Below, piece by piece: positions 40,574-48,874 of a stretch of 64,000 bases of DNA. The stretch spans positions 1 to 64,000 of the forward strand of contig JBAXPV010000017.1 of assembly GCA_037132075.1 (NCBI GenBank), in the 5' to 3' direction. Source of the DNA: JBAXPV01 sp037132075 (GTDB taxonomy: Bacteria > Bacteroidota > Bacteroidia > Bacteroidales > CAIXZF01). Within the stretch, counting starts at the first letter, position 1. Every line of letters begins with the position of its first letter. The notes under the pieces were generated by a model. It was given only the letters and a program-made list of their open reading frames with translations, was not told where the DNA came from and made no database searches. Position numbers and translations under genes: made by a program.

Positions 40574-42427
40574 CTAACTAACTTCTTCCTCCTCCACCAA
40601 ATCAGCTTCAACCCTCAGGTTGTCAATGATAAAATTCTGGCGATCAGGTGTGTTTTTGCCCATATAAAAAGACAGGATATCGGAAATAAGCATGTCCTTT
40701 TTCATAATGACAGGATCGAGGCGAATGCTTGGCCCGATGAAATGCTTAAACTCGTCCGGAGAAATCTCTCCCAATCCTTTGAATCGGGTAATTTCAGGCT
40801 TGGTCCCGAGTTCATTCATAGCGGCTTGCTTCTCTTCAGGGCTATAGCAATAGATCGTCTTTTGCTTGTTTCTGACCCTAAAAAGCGGTGTCTGCAGAAT
40901 ATATACATGCCCGGTTTTAACAAGGTCGGGATAAAACTGAAGAAAAAAGGTCATCAACAAAAGGCGGATATGCATGCCATCGACATCAGCATCTGTTGCA
41001 ACCACTACGTTGTTGTATCTGAGATTGTCATAATCGTCTTCAATATTCAATGCAGCCTGAAGCAAGTTAAACTCTTCGTTTTCATAAACTACCTTTTTGC
41101 TGGCTCCGTATACGTTCATGGGTTTCCCTTTCAGACTGAACACTGCCTGGGTTTGCACATCACGTGATTTGGTGATACTTCCGCTTGCCGAATCACCCTC
41201 GGTAATAAAAAGCGTAGATTCAATGGCTCTCTCGTGTTTATCTGTATAGTGAATCTTACAGTCGCGAAGCTTTTTGTTATGCAGGCTGGCTTTTTTGACG
41301 CTGTCTTTCGCCAGTTTTTTAATGTTGGCTAGGTCTTTACGCTCTTTCTCCGACTGTAAGATCTTACGATACAAGGCATCAGCTGTGTCAGGGTTAATAT
41401 GCAGGTAATTGTCAAGGTTTCGCTTGACAATATCCATGATAAAATTCCGAACACTGGGTCCCTCCGGATACATTTGTTGCGAACCAAGTTTTGTCTTGGT
41501 CTGCGACTCAAAAACGGGCTCCTGGACCTTGATACTAACAGCAGCAATAATTCCTTCGCGAATGTCGCCGGGCTCGAAGTCTTTTTTATAAAACTCGCGA
41601 ACTGCTTTTACTATTGCTTCACGAAAAGCTGCCTGGTGCGTTCCGCCCTGTGTGGTATGCTGCCCATTGACAAAGGAGTAATACTCTTCGCCATAACTCT
41701 TTTCACTATGGGTAAAGGCGATCTCAAGATCCCCTTCTTTGATGTGGATGATCGGATACAGGATTGGACCATTGATGTTGGTCTCAAGCAGGTCCATCAA
41801 TCCATTTTTCGAATAATATCTTTGTCCGTTGAAAATGATGCTAAGACCCGGATTCAGGTATGCATAATTCCACAAGAGTTTTTCAATATGTTCGCTTAAA
41901 AAATGATAATTCCCAAAAATTTTCTCATCCGGACGGAAAGTGATGAGGGTCCCGGTCTTTAAATCACAGCTTTCTTCTGCAGCCTCGTGTGTCAGGTCTC
42001 CTCCTTCAAATTCAACGACTTTTGTTTGATTGTCACGAACCGACTGGACCCTAAAATAAGAAGACAGCGCATTAACGGCCTTGGCTCCTACCCCATTCAA
42101 TCCCACTACTTTTTTGAATACCTTGGAATCGTATTTCGCACCGGTATTGATACGCGCCACGCAGTCGATCACTTTCCCTAGCGGAATTCCTCGTCCATAG
42201 TCACGAACAGTAACGGTCTGCTCTTTAATAGTCACCTCAATGTTCCGTCCGCCTCCCATGGTAAATTCATCGACAGCATTGTCAAGAATCTCTTTCAGAA
42301 GGACATAGACCCCGTCATCATGGGAAGCGCCATCGCCCAGCTTTCCAATATACATGCCCGGGCGCATACGGATATGCTCTCTCCAGTCAAGCGACCGGAT
42401 ACTCTCATCGGAATAAACTTCTGACAT
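40574..42427 (-). CDS. parE: DNA topoisomerase IV subunit B
   Basis: ATP-driven decatenation of sister chromosomes with ParC. The 617-residue protein has the GHKL ATPase motifs (ILDNAVDE, GRGIPLGK, LNGVGAKAVNALS), and a Toprim domain with EGDSASGS and ATDADVDGMHIR. Length fits the Bacteroidota ParE rather than GyrB (no long insertion). parC is not adjacent: the 3' neighbour is the convergent T9SS gene 34 bases away, and the 5' neighbour diverges. Confidence 0.92.
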   Translation of the reverse strand: MSEVYSDESIRSLDWREHIRMRPGMYIGKLGDGASHDDGVYVLLKEILDNAVDEFTMGGGRNIEVTIKEQTVTVRDYGRGIPLGKVIDCVARINTGAKYDSKVFKKVVGLNGVGAKAVNALSSYFRVQSVRDNQTKVVEFEGGDLTHEAAEESCDLKTGTLITFRPDEKIFGNYHFLSEHIEKLLWNYAYLNPGLSIIFNGQRYYSKNGLMDLLETNINGPILYPIIHIKEGDLEIAFTHSEKSYGEEYYSFVNGQHTTQGGTHQAAFREAIVKAVREFYKKDFEPGDIREGIIAAVSIKVQEPVFESQTKTKLGSQQMYPEGPSVRNFIMDIVKRNLDNYLHINPDTADALYRKILQSEKERKDLANIKKLAKDSVKKASLHNKKLRDCKIHYTDKHERAIESTLFITEGDSASGSITKSRDVQTQAVFSLKGKPMNVYGASKKVVYENEEFNLLQAALNIEDDYDNLRYNNVVVATDADVDGMHIRLLLMTFFLQFYPDLVKTGHVYILQTPLFRVRNKQKTIYCYSPEEKQAAMNELGTKPEITRFKGLGEISPDEFKHFIGPSIRLDPVIMKKDMLISDILSFYMGKNTPDRQNFIIDNLRVEADLVEEEEVS

Positions 42428-42446
42428 TCTTATCTCAAATTTAGTG

Positions 42447-42454
42447 CAAAGATA
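42447..42454 (-). promoter_or_regulatory. -7 element of parE
   Basis: TATCTTTG on the minus strand, 20 bases before the parE ATG at 42427. A perfect TAnnTTTG box. The nearest TTG (42467-42465) is too close. Confidence 0.5.
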
Positions 42455-42497
42455 AGGCCTTCGGCAAAACAGATGCTATCAGGCCCGCCAATGTTCA

Positions 42498-42505
42498 TAT
42501 CTTTG
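42498..42505 (+). promoter_or_regulatory. -7 element of the methyltransferase gene
   Basis: TATCTTTGCA on the plus strand, 28 bases before ATG 42533. Its predicted start lies after the alternative ATG at 42473, which argues for the shorter protein. No TTG at standard spacing. Confidence 0.5.
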
Positions 42506-42532
42506 CATAACACATTCCTGGAAAAACAATCT

Positions 42533-43342
42533 ATGAATAAATGGAAGAAAGCCTTGAAAGCCATTGGGCTCATCCTGAAAAACCCCTGGCTTCTGAACAA
42601 AATCCTTGACGACACCATCTGGGAAGATTATGTCATAAAACAATACTCCATCGCCAAAGGATTTCCTGTAATTAAACCTGAACAGCTAGGACTTGCCGAT
42701 CCTGATACTGTTTACCCCTATGCATTTCTCGACGGAGGCTCCCTCCCAACCGACCTCTCATTACTCAATAGTCTTGCTCAGAAAATTGCTGACTGTTGTT
42801 ATTTTGAGATAGGCACCTGGCGCGGGGAAAGCGTCGCTAATGTAGCTCGTTTTGCAAAAGATTGCTATACGCTGGACCTTACACCTGAGCAATTAAGGCT
42901 GTTAGGCAGGGATGAAGCCTATATCAAAGCCCAGGCTGAGCTATCCAGGCATCTGAAAAATGTGACACATTTGCTGGGTGACACCAAGACCTTTGACTTT
43001 TCTAAGTTTCATAAGAATTTTAATTTAATATTTATCGACGGGGACCATCATTATGAAATGGTAAAACATGACACTGAGAAGGTCATCAATCATCTTTATT
43101 CAGAAAACACCATCATTGTTTGGCACGATTATGCCATTAACCCGGAGCAGGTCCGCTTTGAAGTGATGGCTGGGATTTTAGATGGCTTGCCCAAGAAAAA
43201 ATATGAATTATTATATCATGTTGAGCACACCAAATGTGCGATTCTCTTTCCAAAGAATCTTAAGGGAAAAAGCCTGAGCTTCCCAATGGAGATAAAGGAT
43301 GTCTATGAAGTTCAGCTTAAGAAAAAGGCATTAAGTTCGTAA
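42533..43342 (+). CDS. Class I SAM-dependent methyltransferase (Methyltransf_24-like)
   Basis: A 269-residue cytoplasmic protein with a Rossmann-type methyltransferase core: motif I YFEIGTWRGESVANVA, the acidic motif in YTLDLT, a loop DTKTFDF and IFIDGDHHYEMVKHD, where Asp and His could bind substrate or metal. The DGDHHY motif is typical of sugar O-methyltransferase-like members of Methyltransf_24. It lies next to the minus-strand flippase-glycosyltransferase pair but on the opposite strand, so a role in surface glycan methylation is only a guess. The start is chosen from the promoter position. Confidence 0.8.
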   Translation: MNKWKKALKAIGLILKNPWLLNKILDDTIWEDYVIKQYSIAKGFPVIKPEQLGLADPDTVYPYAFLDGGSLPTDLSLLNSLAQKIADCCYFEIGTWRGESVANVARFAKDCYTLDLTPEQLRLLGRDEAYIKAQAELSRHLKNVTHLLGDTKTFDFSKFHKNFNLIFIDGDHHYEMVKHDTEKVINHLYSENTIIVWHDYAINPEQVRFEVMAGILDGLPKKKYELLYHVEHTKCAILFPKNLKGKSLSFPMEIKDVYEVQLKKKALSS

Positions 43343-43386
43343 GGACTTACTTTACATACTATATATATAAGTTTTTCTATGCACCG

Positions 43387-43430
43387 CATCTCCCAACCCC
43401 TTCTCCTTCAGGAAAAGAGGTCGGGAGATG
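43387..43430. terminator. Long palindrome between convergent genes
   Basis: Two 21-base arms (43387-43407 and 43410-43430) pair with three mismatches around a 2-base loop; the outer CATCTCCC / GGGAGATG is perfect. It lies between the methyltransferase and the convergent flippase. There is no U-tract. A degenerate CCCCTGCTC.. / GAAGG..GGGG stretch at 17500-17540 may be related, and the CCCCTTCTCCTT core looks like a dispersed palindromic repeat. Confidence 0.6.
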
Positions 43431-43446
43431 AGACCCAAACAAATCC

Positions 43447-44706
43447 CTAAAGAAAAAGCTTCTTCACCTCAGCCCTGAAAAAAGCAATATCAGAACCTCT
43501 GATCAATAAACTCCTCAGCTTCTCCCCTGTTTGTCTGAAAAATAAAATCATCTGAAAAACAAGCATTACGGTATAGGAAACCGAGGCAGTTACTCCTGCT
43601 CCTACCAATCCATAACGTGGAATTAGAATAAACCCTAAACCCGAAGTAAAGACCAATCCGAGCATCGATGCCCACATATTATAAATCGGCTTCCCCAGGC
43701 CAGCGAAATAATGGCTGAACATCATTGAAACCGCATTCGACAAAATCCCCACGGCCAGGCACGAAATGACAAGGCGCGTTTCGTTAAAGTCTTTACCGAA
43801 AAATGCAAAGAAAGAGTCAGGTATACATAACATACACAACAACATTGCCAGGGTCACGACAAAAGTGAACTTCGCAAGTTGTAATGTAAGATGAGCCGCA
43901 TAAACCTTGTCGTTGGCGTTGGCGATCCGCGTATATTGTATGGTCGCCACGGATCGTCCCACGATCCAGGTACCTTCCGATAACTGATTTCCGAAATGGA
44001 ACATCCCGGTAAAGCTTCGTCCAAAGAAAGAGTTGAGAAAATAATAACTCATTCGGTAATTCAGCACTTGTGCGATATAAGCAAGTTGATTCACCAGTCC
44101 CAGTTTAAAGATCTGCCGGATCACCTCATCAATTCCAATCTTGTTAAATGACTTCATCAAAGGAATCAGCAATAGGAAAGTAACCAGGAAGATAATGCCA
44201 TAGGAAAGGTAAAGCGACAAAAGGAAAGAAGAGACTCCCGCCTTTCCCAGCCACAGAAAGAGTATCAAGAGCGCTGAAGCCTGAACTCCATACTGAACAA
44301 GGTTAAGGATATTAAAGACTTTGATTCTTTCCTTTCCCAAAAGGATATTCAGATGAACCTGGGAAAAGGAAAACAACAAGGAAAGAATGATCACATCCCA
44401 ATGGTAAGGTGCCGGAACGAGGTTCACAAAATAAAAAAGGAGGCGAAAAAACAAAGCCACAAGAATAGCCCACACATAACCCGGGATCAACAAATGGACT
44501 GCATCAACACGTGAAGACAGGAAAACCATTCCCGAACCTCCGACGATATTATTGACAACCAGGATCAGGGTGATTCCCAGAACGATAAAGCTGGTATCTC
44601 CTAAGCCGCTTGCGCCCAGATAATGAGCATTTAAAAAAAGAATAAGAAAACTAAGTAATGCGATAATAAGCCTTGACCCGGTGGTGGCTAATATCTTCCT
44701 GAACAT
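43447..44706 (-). CDS. Polysaccharide flippase (Wzx/MATE-like)
   Basis: A 419-residue inner-membrane protein with about 12 hydrophobic helices and the pattern of the polysaccharide-biosynthesis (Wzx/PST) family, for example LIIALLSFLILFLNAHYLGASGLGD at the N-terminus. It should move a lipid-linked oligosaccharide across the inner membrane. Its ATG overlaps the stop of the upstream glycosyltransferase by one base (TGATG), so they form a coupled pair. Confidence 0.85.
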   Translation of the reverse strand: MFRKILATTGSRLIIALLSFLILFLNAHYLGASGLGDTSFIVLGITLILVVNNIVGGSGMVFLSSRVDAVHLLIPGYVWAILVALFFRLLFYFVNLVPAPYHWDVIILSLLFSFSQVHLNILLGKERIKVFNILNLVQYGVQASALLILFLWLGKAGVSSFLLSLYLSYGIIFLVTFLLLIPLMKSFNKIGIDEVIRQIFKLGLVNQLAYIAQVLNYRMSYYFLNSFFGRSFTGMFHFGNQLSEGTWIVGRSVATIQYTRIANANDKVYAAHLTLQLAKFTFVVTLAMLLCMLCIPDSFFAFFGKDFNETRLVISCLAVGILSNAVSMMFSHYFAGLGKPIYNMWASMLGLVFTSGLGFILIPRYGLVGAGVTASVSYTVMLVFQMILFFRQTGEKLRSLLIRGSDIAFFRAEVKKLFL

Positions 44707-45881
44707 CAGGCCTTGTGATTAAGACAAGTATTGTAGAATTCTTTCCAGGCATTCCCGATAATTTCTTCATTAAAAAGCCCCTGGATGTGTTCCTGCATTT
44801 TATGGGGCTTATAAACGCTGTAATGCTTGATCATGTCTTCCAGGGCAAACACCAGTGATTCCTCGTCGTCAGTATCGATTACAACGCCACAATCGTTGTT
44901 TACAAAGGCCTCAGGTCCACCGCTTTTTGTCACCACTACAGGCTTCCCGCAGGCAAGTGCTTCAGCACTAACCACCGAAAAGGTCTCAACACGACTGTTC
45001 ACAAGCATAAAATCAATCGACGGCAGCAAGTCTAAAACATATTGATTGGACTGTCGACCATGAAAATTCACTTTATCGGTGAGTTCTAATTTTATAGTGA
45101 GATTTTTGAGGCTTTCTTCATCATGACCACCTCCTACAATGTGAAAATCAAAGTCAAAGCCTAAGCTTGTGAGCTCTTTCATTGCGTACAGGCTCCCTGA
45201 AATGTTCTTGTTTCTATCAGCCAGGTCAGCCACAGTAAGAATGACGGCCTTTCCATGGGTCTTAGGAGGTTTCGGTATAGGAAAGTTATCGATCACATTA
45301 GGAATGACCACTGTGTTCGGATGTATGAGCTCTTGTTTATTCATGGACTCCTGGAGGCGTGCTGACACTACGCCTAAGCCGCTGGATCTCCTTAAACATA
45401 AGCGACAGAGATAGCGATATATGAAAGACTTCTGGCTGTATACACCAGAAGCATAACCTGTCCAATGCTCGGTAATCACATAGGGGATTCCATTGAATAC
45501 CTTTAATAGTAATGCCATTAGTCCTGGTCTTAAAAGCACATGAACATTGACTAATGCAGGTTTCCCATGATCTCTCTTTACTGATTCCCAGGCCAAACGA
45601 AAGCCTTTGTAATAGTTTCTGATGTTCTTCAGCTTTCCACCAAAGCCCTTATTTCTTAATTTATGATAATGAACCACATATTCATCGATACCCTGGTTCG
45701 ATTTAAATGACACCTCTGGTTGCCTCACTTTATAATCAACGCCATCAACATAAATTACGACATTTTGAAAATAAGGCAGACTTGACCTGATATGTTTCTG
45801 TGTAAATACACCAAACTGTTCATCATCATCAGATGGATACCAATGCGGAAGGTGAAGTATATATGTATTCTCGGTTGTCAA
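44706..45881 (-). CDS. Family 4 glycosyltransferase
   Basis: A 391-residue GT-B enzyme. The C-terminal domain has the retaining GT4 signature ETFSVVSAEALACGKPVV (E-x7-E) and SGGPEAF, while the N-terminal half has HVLLRPG and a likely acceptor-binding WTGYASGVYS. It transfers a sugar from a nucleotide donor to a growing glycan or lipid carrier. Overlaps the downstream flippase by one base. Confidence 0.9.
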   Translation of the reverse strand: MTTENTYILHLPHWYPSDDDEQFGVFTQKHIRSSLPYFQNVVIYVDGVDYKVRQPEVSFKSNQGIDEYVVHYHKLRNKGFGGKLKNIRNYYKGFRLAWESVKRDHGKPALVNVHVLLRPGLMALLLKVFNGIPYVITEHWTGYASGVYSQKSFIYRYLCRLCLRRSSGLGVVSARLQESMNKQELIHPNTVVIPNVIDNFPIPKPPKTHGKAVILTVADLADRNKNISGSLYAMKELTSLGFDFDFHIVGGGHDEESLKNLTIKLELTDKVNFHGRQSNQYVLDLLPSIDFMLVNSRVETFSVVSAEALACGKPVVVTKSGGPEAFVNNDCGVVIDTDDEESLVFALEDMIKHYSVYKPHKMQEHIQGLFNEEIIGNAWKEFYNTCLNHKA

Positions 45882-45900
45882 GTTCTTTTCTTGATTTTAA

Positions 45901-46419
45901 TTAGATTTTGAAGCTTTGAGAGAGAAGACTGATGGCACAATTTTTTCTATCTTGTCGTTGCCCACTCACGATACCATATGGCAAATCCCTTTTAGTCAGC
46001 TCATTAACATATAGATTAAACAGATATTCTCTTAAGTTAGGATGTTCTCTTAAAGGATCAGGTTCCCATGGAAGATCGATATTGCAAAGTAAGTAATAAT
46101 CGTGTGGATTATGTTCAATTTCATTTAAGATCCATGAATCACATCGGCCGAAGGTATGTTCTGACCATATTTTAGTCACAACAGCCTCTGTATCACAGAA
46201 TAAGAATTTCTCTGCTTTGACACTCGCATTTATCTCATACAGTCGTTGACCCTGTGCAATCAAAAGAATATCGTCATAAATATAAGGTCTTTTCAATTCT
46301 GCCAGAAAAACTCTTGCATATTCGCTTGCAAATGTAGTATGAAAATGCATTGAAAGTTGTTCTGCAAGCCAGGATTTCCCAGTTGATTCAGGTCCTGTAA
46401 TGGCAATTCGTTTTATCAT
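45901..46419 (-). CDS. NadR-type ribosylnicotinamide kinase
   Basis: A 172-residue P-loop kinase resembling the kinase half of NadR: Walker A GPESTGKS (9-16), then SEYAR, LIAQGQ, and an LCDTEAVVT-like FCDTEAVVTKIW segment. It should phosphorylate nicotinamide riboside to NMN and trap it in the cell. It overlaps pnuC by 4 bases (ATGA), which supports the role. There is no adenylyltransferase or DNA-binding domain, unlike E. coli NadR. Confidence 0.85.
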   Translation of the reverse strand: MIKRIAITGPESTGKSWLAEQLSMHFHTTFASEYARVFLAELKRPYIYDDILLIAQGQRLYEINASVKAEKFLFCDTEAVVTKIWSEHTFGRCDSWILNEIEHNPHDYYLLCNIDLPWEPDPLREHPNLREYLFNLYVNELTKRDLPYGIVSGQRQDRKNCAISLLSQSFKI

Positions 46420-46982
46420 GCAACATTTTCTTTCTTAAGCCGGCGATGCCATTCGACATAACCAGCAATTGCGAGTGCAAAGAAAACAAGATATTGCACA
46501 GCAGAAAGCTTTAAATTTTTATTAAAAAATAGAAATATACAGAAAAAATCCCCTATTATCCACAGGATCCAATTTTCAATCTTTTTCACGGCCATCAGGT
46601 ACATGGCTACAATAAATATTGCCGTGGTAACGGAATCCCAAAAAGGGACTGAACTATCTGTATATTTGATAAGTACAAGATAAATCACCCATGAAAAAAC
46701 AACAATGAGAAAGACAATGAGAATCCAATATTCTGGTTTGAACCTACTGATTGGAATATGCTCTTTTGTTTGTTTATTTGTCTTTGCCCAAACGATCCAT
46801 CCATATAGACTCATCAGGAAATAAAACGCATTGATGCCCATGTCGGCATACAGACCAGCATAATAACACAGATAAACATAGAGTAAAACGCTGATAATAC
46901 CGACTGGGTATACGAGAATATTCTCCTTACGGGCAAACCAGACACTGAGAAGTCCTGTTGCGACAGCTATGGCTTCTATCAT
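46416..46982 (-). CDS. pnuC: Nicotinamide riboside transporter PnuC
   Basis: A 188-residue inner-membrane protein with about seven helices. It takes up nicotinamide riboside by facilitated diffusion, driven by phosphorylation in the cell. The PnuC pattern is visible: SVWFARKENILVYPVGIISV, then GINAFYFLMSLYGWIVW and WILWIIGDFFCIFLFF. Coupled to the kinase gene by a 4-base overlap. Confidence 0.9.
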   Translation of the reverse strand: MIEAIAVATGLLSVWFARKENILVYPVGIISVLLYVYLCYYAGLYADMGINAFYFLMSLYGWIVWAKTNKQTKEHIPISRFKPEYWILIVFLIVVFSWVIYLVLIKYTDSSVPFWDSVTTAIFIVAMYLMAVKKIENWILWIIGDFFCIFLFFNKNLKLSAVQYLVFFALAIAGYVEWHRRLKKENVA

Positions 46983-47003
46983 CCAAACAAAGAAGTCAGA
47001 GAA

Positions 47004-47606
47004 TTAAAAATCCCAATCCATGCTGGGACCACTATTACTATCTGTGGCTTTGTGCTCTTCCTGGATACCACTTTTGTCATGACAATTGCTGTTCCCAGCT
47101 TTCTCAGTGGCACTATGTCCGCCATCTTTCTCTTCATGGCCTCGCATCCTTTTCATAAGCATCATTTTAAATTCCCATTCAGCAAGGTAGAGTTTTGCAA
47201 CCTTTTGGTCAGGAAGTACCGTTTTAAATTTAGTGTGATATTCTTTTTTAAGGTCAAGTAATGCTTGTTCTTTTTGCAATTGACAATCAGCAAGATCTTC
47301 TAGTTGTGACTTGGTGAGGCTATCCGCGCGTTCCCACAACTGATTGCATTTACTTTTCCAACTTAAATACAATTCCGTTTTTTTAACCTTATATTCATCA
47401 TAAACAGGCCAGAAATCGCGTGCTTCTTTTACTGACAGGTCAAGTTTAGTGGTAATAAACGCACTTTGTTCAGCCCGAATCTTTTCATGAAGCACTTTGT
47501 CATTCGAACCAGAATGCGTTTGTGCTGACAGACCCGAAAATGCACCTATTAAGAAAAAGAAGCTTAAACAGCTTAAATGTATATTTCGACAGGTAATATT
47601 TTTCAT
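47004..47606 (-). CDS. Exported Spy/CpxP-like helical protein (ECF-linked)
   Basis: A 200-residue exported protein: signal peptide ending near LSAQ (about residue 29), then a helical body with EKIRAEQSAFITTKLDLSVKEA, RDFWPVYDEYKVKKTEL and later LLDLKKEYHTKFKTVLPDQKVAKLYLAEWEFK. The pattern, including LS..EA..FWPVY, resembles the Spy/CpxP-like proteins that often sit beside ECF sigma genes in this phylum. The C-terminal 35 residues are His/Lys/Glu/Ser-rich. Third gene of an ECF sigma/anti-sigma/sensor trio. Confidence 0.77.
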   Translation of the reverse strand: MKNITCRNIHLSCLSFFFLIGAFSGLSAQTHSGSNDKVLHEKIRAEQSAFITTKLDLSVKEARDFWPVYDEYKVKKTELYLSWKSKCNQLWERADSLTKSQLEDLADCQLQKEQALLDLKKEYHTKFKTVLPDQKVAKLYLAEWEFKMMLMKRMRGHEEKDGGHSATEKAGNSNCHDKSGIQEEHKATDSNSGPSMDWDF

Positions 47607-47617
47607 AACATTGTCAC

Positions 47618-48226
47618 TTAAAATGTTAAATCAATTGGGTCAACATTCTCATCAATAAGATAATTATAGATGTCATCTTCCGTAACACCTTCTTTTTCTA
47701 ATGTTGTAATAAACTGGTCAACATTTTGATCGGCTGTTAAATTATCTGTTACGCTATTAATTTGTAGCTCAACCTGTTTCTTTTTATCGGTTTTTCCTGT
47801 TGAAGCACTCCTCATTATATTCTCCTGAGAAGCAGGAACAGGCTCAGAAGCACTTGATTCGACCTTCATAGCATCAGATGTTTCCGAAATAAGAGCGCCA
47901 GATGATTTCTTATTTTGAGTAATCAGGCTGGCCCTTTTTTCCAATATTTCAGATCGCAAAAATATTGCTAATGAAATAATAATGAGAACGGCTGCTGCAG
48001 ATGCCACGAGAAAAAGCTGACGGGGAAACGGACGAATCAAAACCTGTTTGGGTTTTTTCGTAATTTGTGTCTGAATTTTTCCTGGCAAAGAATCGAAATA
48101 ACCGGCAGGCACAGAAAAGGGATTCCCTTTCATTTTCTGCTGAAGCTGAGTAGACATCCCGTCCAATGGCTTGAACGACATATTTTCTTGCTTATTTTCT
48201 TCTTTTCTTTTCATGTTGGATGTCAA
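47618..48226 (-). CDS. Putative anti-sigma factor, single-span membrane protein
   Basis: A 202-residue protein with one membrane helix (about 70-90, LFLVASAAAVLIIISLAIFL). The N-terminal part (about 25-60, NPFSVPAGYFDSLPGKIQTQ) is a pattern I know from anti-sigma factors of Bacteroidota ECF operons. The C-terminal periplasmic part is low-complexity, ending in an acidic segment. It lies 32 bases after the sigma gene and 11 before the Spy-like gene. Confidence 0.75.
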   Translation of the reverse strand: MTSNMKRKEENKQENMSFKPLDGMSTQLQQKMKGNPFSVPAGYFDSLPGKIQTQITKKPKQVLIRPFPRQLFLVASAAAVLIIISLAIFLRSEILEKRASLITQNKKSSGALISETSDAMKVESSASEPVPASQENIMRSASTGKTDKKKQVELQINSVTDNLTADQNVDQFITTLEKEGVTEDDIYNYLIDENVDPIDLTF

Positions 48227-48258
48227 TTGCTTATTGGAGTAATCTAAAATTCAAAAGT

Positions 48259-48813
48259 TTAATTTTCTGTGAGATATTTTTCAATTTTCTTCACAGCAAT
48301 ATGATATGAGGCTTTTAGGGCTCCTACAGACGTCCCTAAAATAGTACTTAAATCTTCAAACGTAATGTCATTATCAAAATATTTCATATTAAACACAAGT
48401 CGTTGTTTACGAGGCAGTTTGAGGATTGCTTTATGGAATCTACGCTCAATTTCATCCCCGGTAAAAGAAGATTCATCTTCCAAATATTCTGTCAATCCAT
48501 GGTCAACCTGTGATAAAGGAATAAATACCTGACGTTTTTGCTTCTGCTTCAGGTAGGTAATTGTCTCATTTACTGTGATGCGGTAAATCCAGGTATAGAG
48601 TTGGGCATCTTGCCTGAATGAACTCAGGTTATGAAATATCTTAACAAAGATATTTTGAACCAGGTCATCTGCATCTTCATGAGCAATAACCATGCGCCTT
48701 ACATGCCAGTAGATCCGTTGCTGATACTTCAGGACAAGCAGGTTGAAGCCTGAATCCAACCCATTTTCGGATTGAATTAACTGTATGAGTTCTTTGTCAC
48801 TTGGATCTGCCAT
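48259..48813 (-). CDS. ECF sigma factor
   Basis: A 184-residue RNA polymerase sigma factor of the extracytoplasmic function class. Region 2 (about 25-95) has DADDLVQNIFVKIFHNL and LYTWIYRITVNETITYL; region 4 (about 130-184) has LPRKQRLVFNMKYFDND and FEDLSTILGTSVGALKASYH. It should control its own anti-sigma and Spy-like partner genes and others. I found no TAnnTTTG box at its start, which may mean a non-standard promoter. Confidence 0.92.
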   Translation of the reverse strand: MADPSDKELIQLIQSENGLDSGFNLLVLKYQQRIYWHVRRMVIAHEDADDLVQNIFVKIFHNLSSFRQDAQLYTWIYRITVNETITYLKQKQKRQVFIPLSQVDHGLTEYLEDESSFTGDEIERRFHKAILKLPRKQRLVFNMKYFDNDITFEDLSTILGTSVGALKASYHIAVKKIEKYLTEN

Positions 48814-48874
48814 ATGCAGCTGAGAACATTTAAATTTCCTTGAATTATTTTTCTATCTCTGGTAATAAATCTAA

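Noticed and set aside
44706..46982. A larger polysaccharide locus extending through the NAD salvage genes
   Set aside because: The kinase and PnuC have no link to glycans, and no other glycan genes occur on either side.
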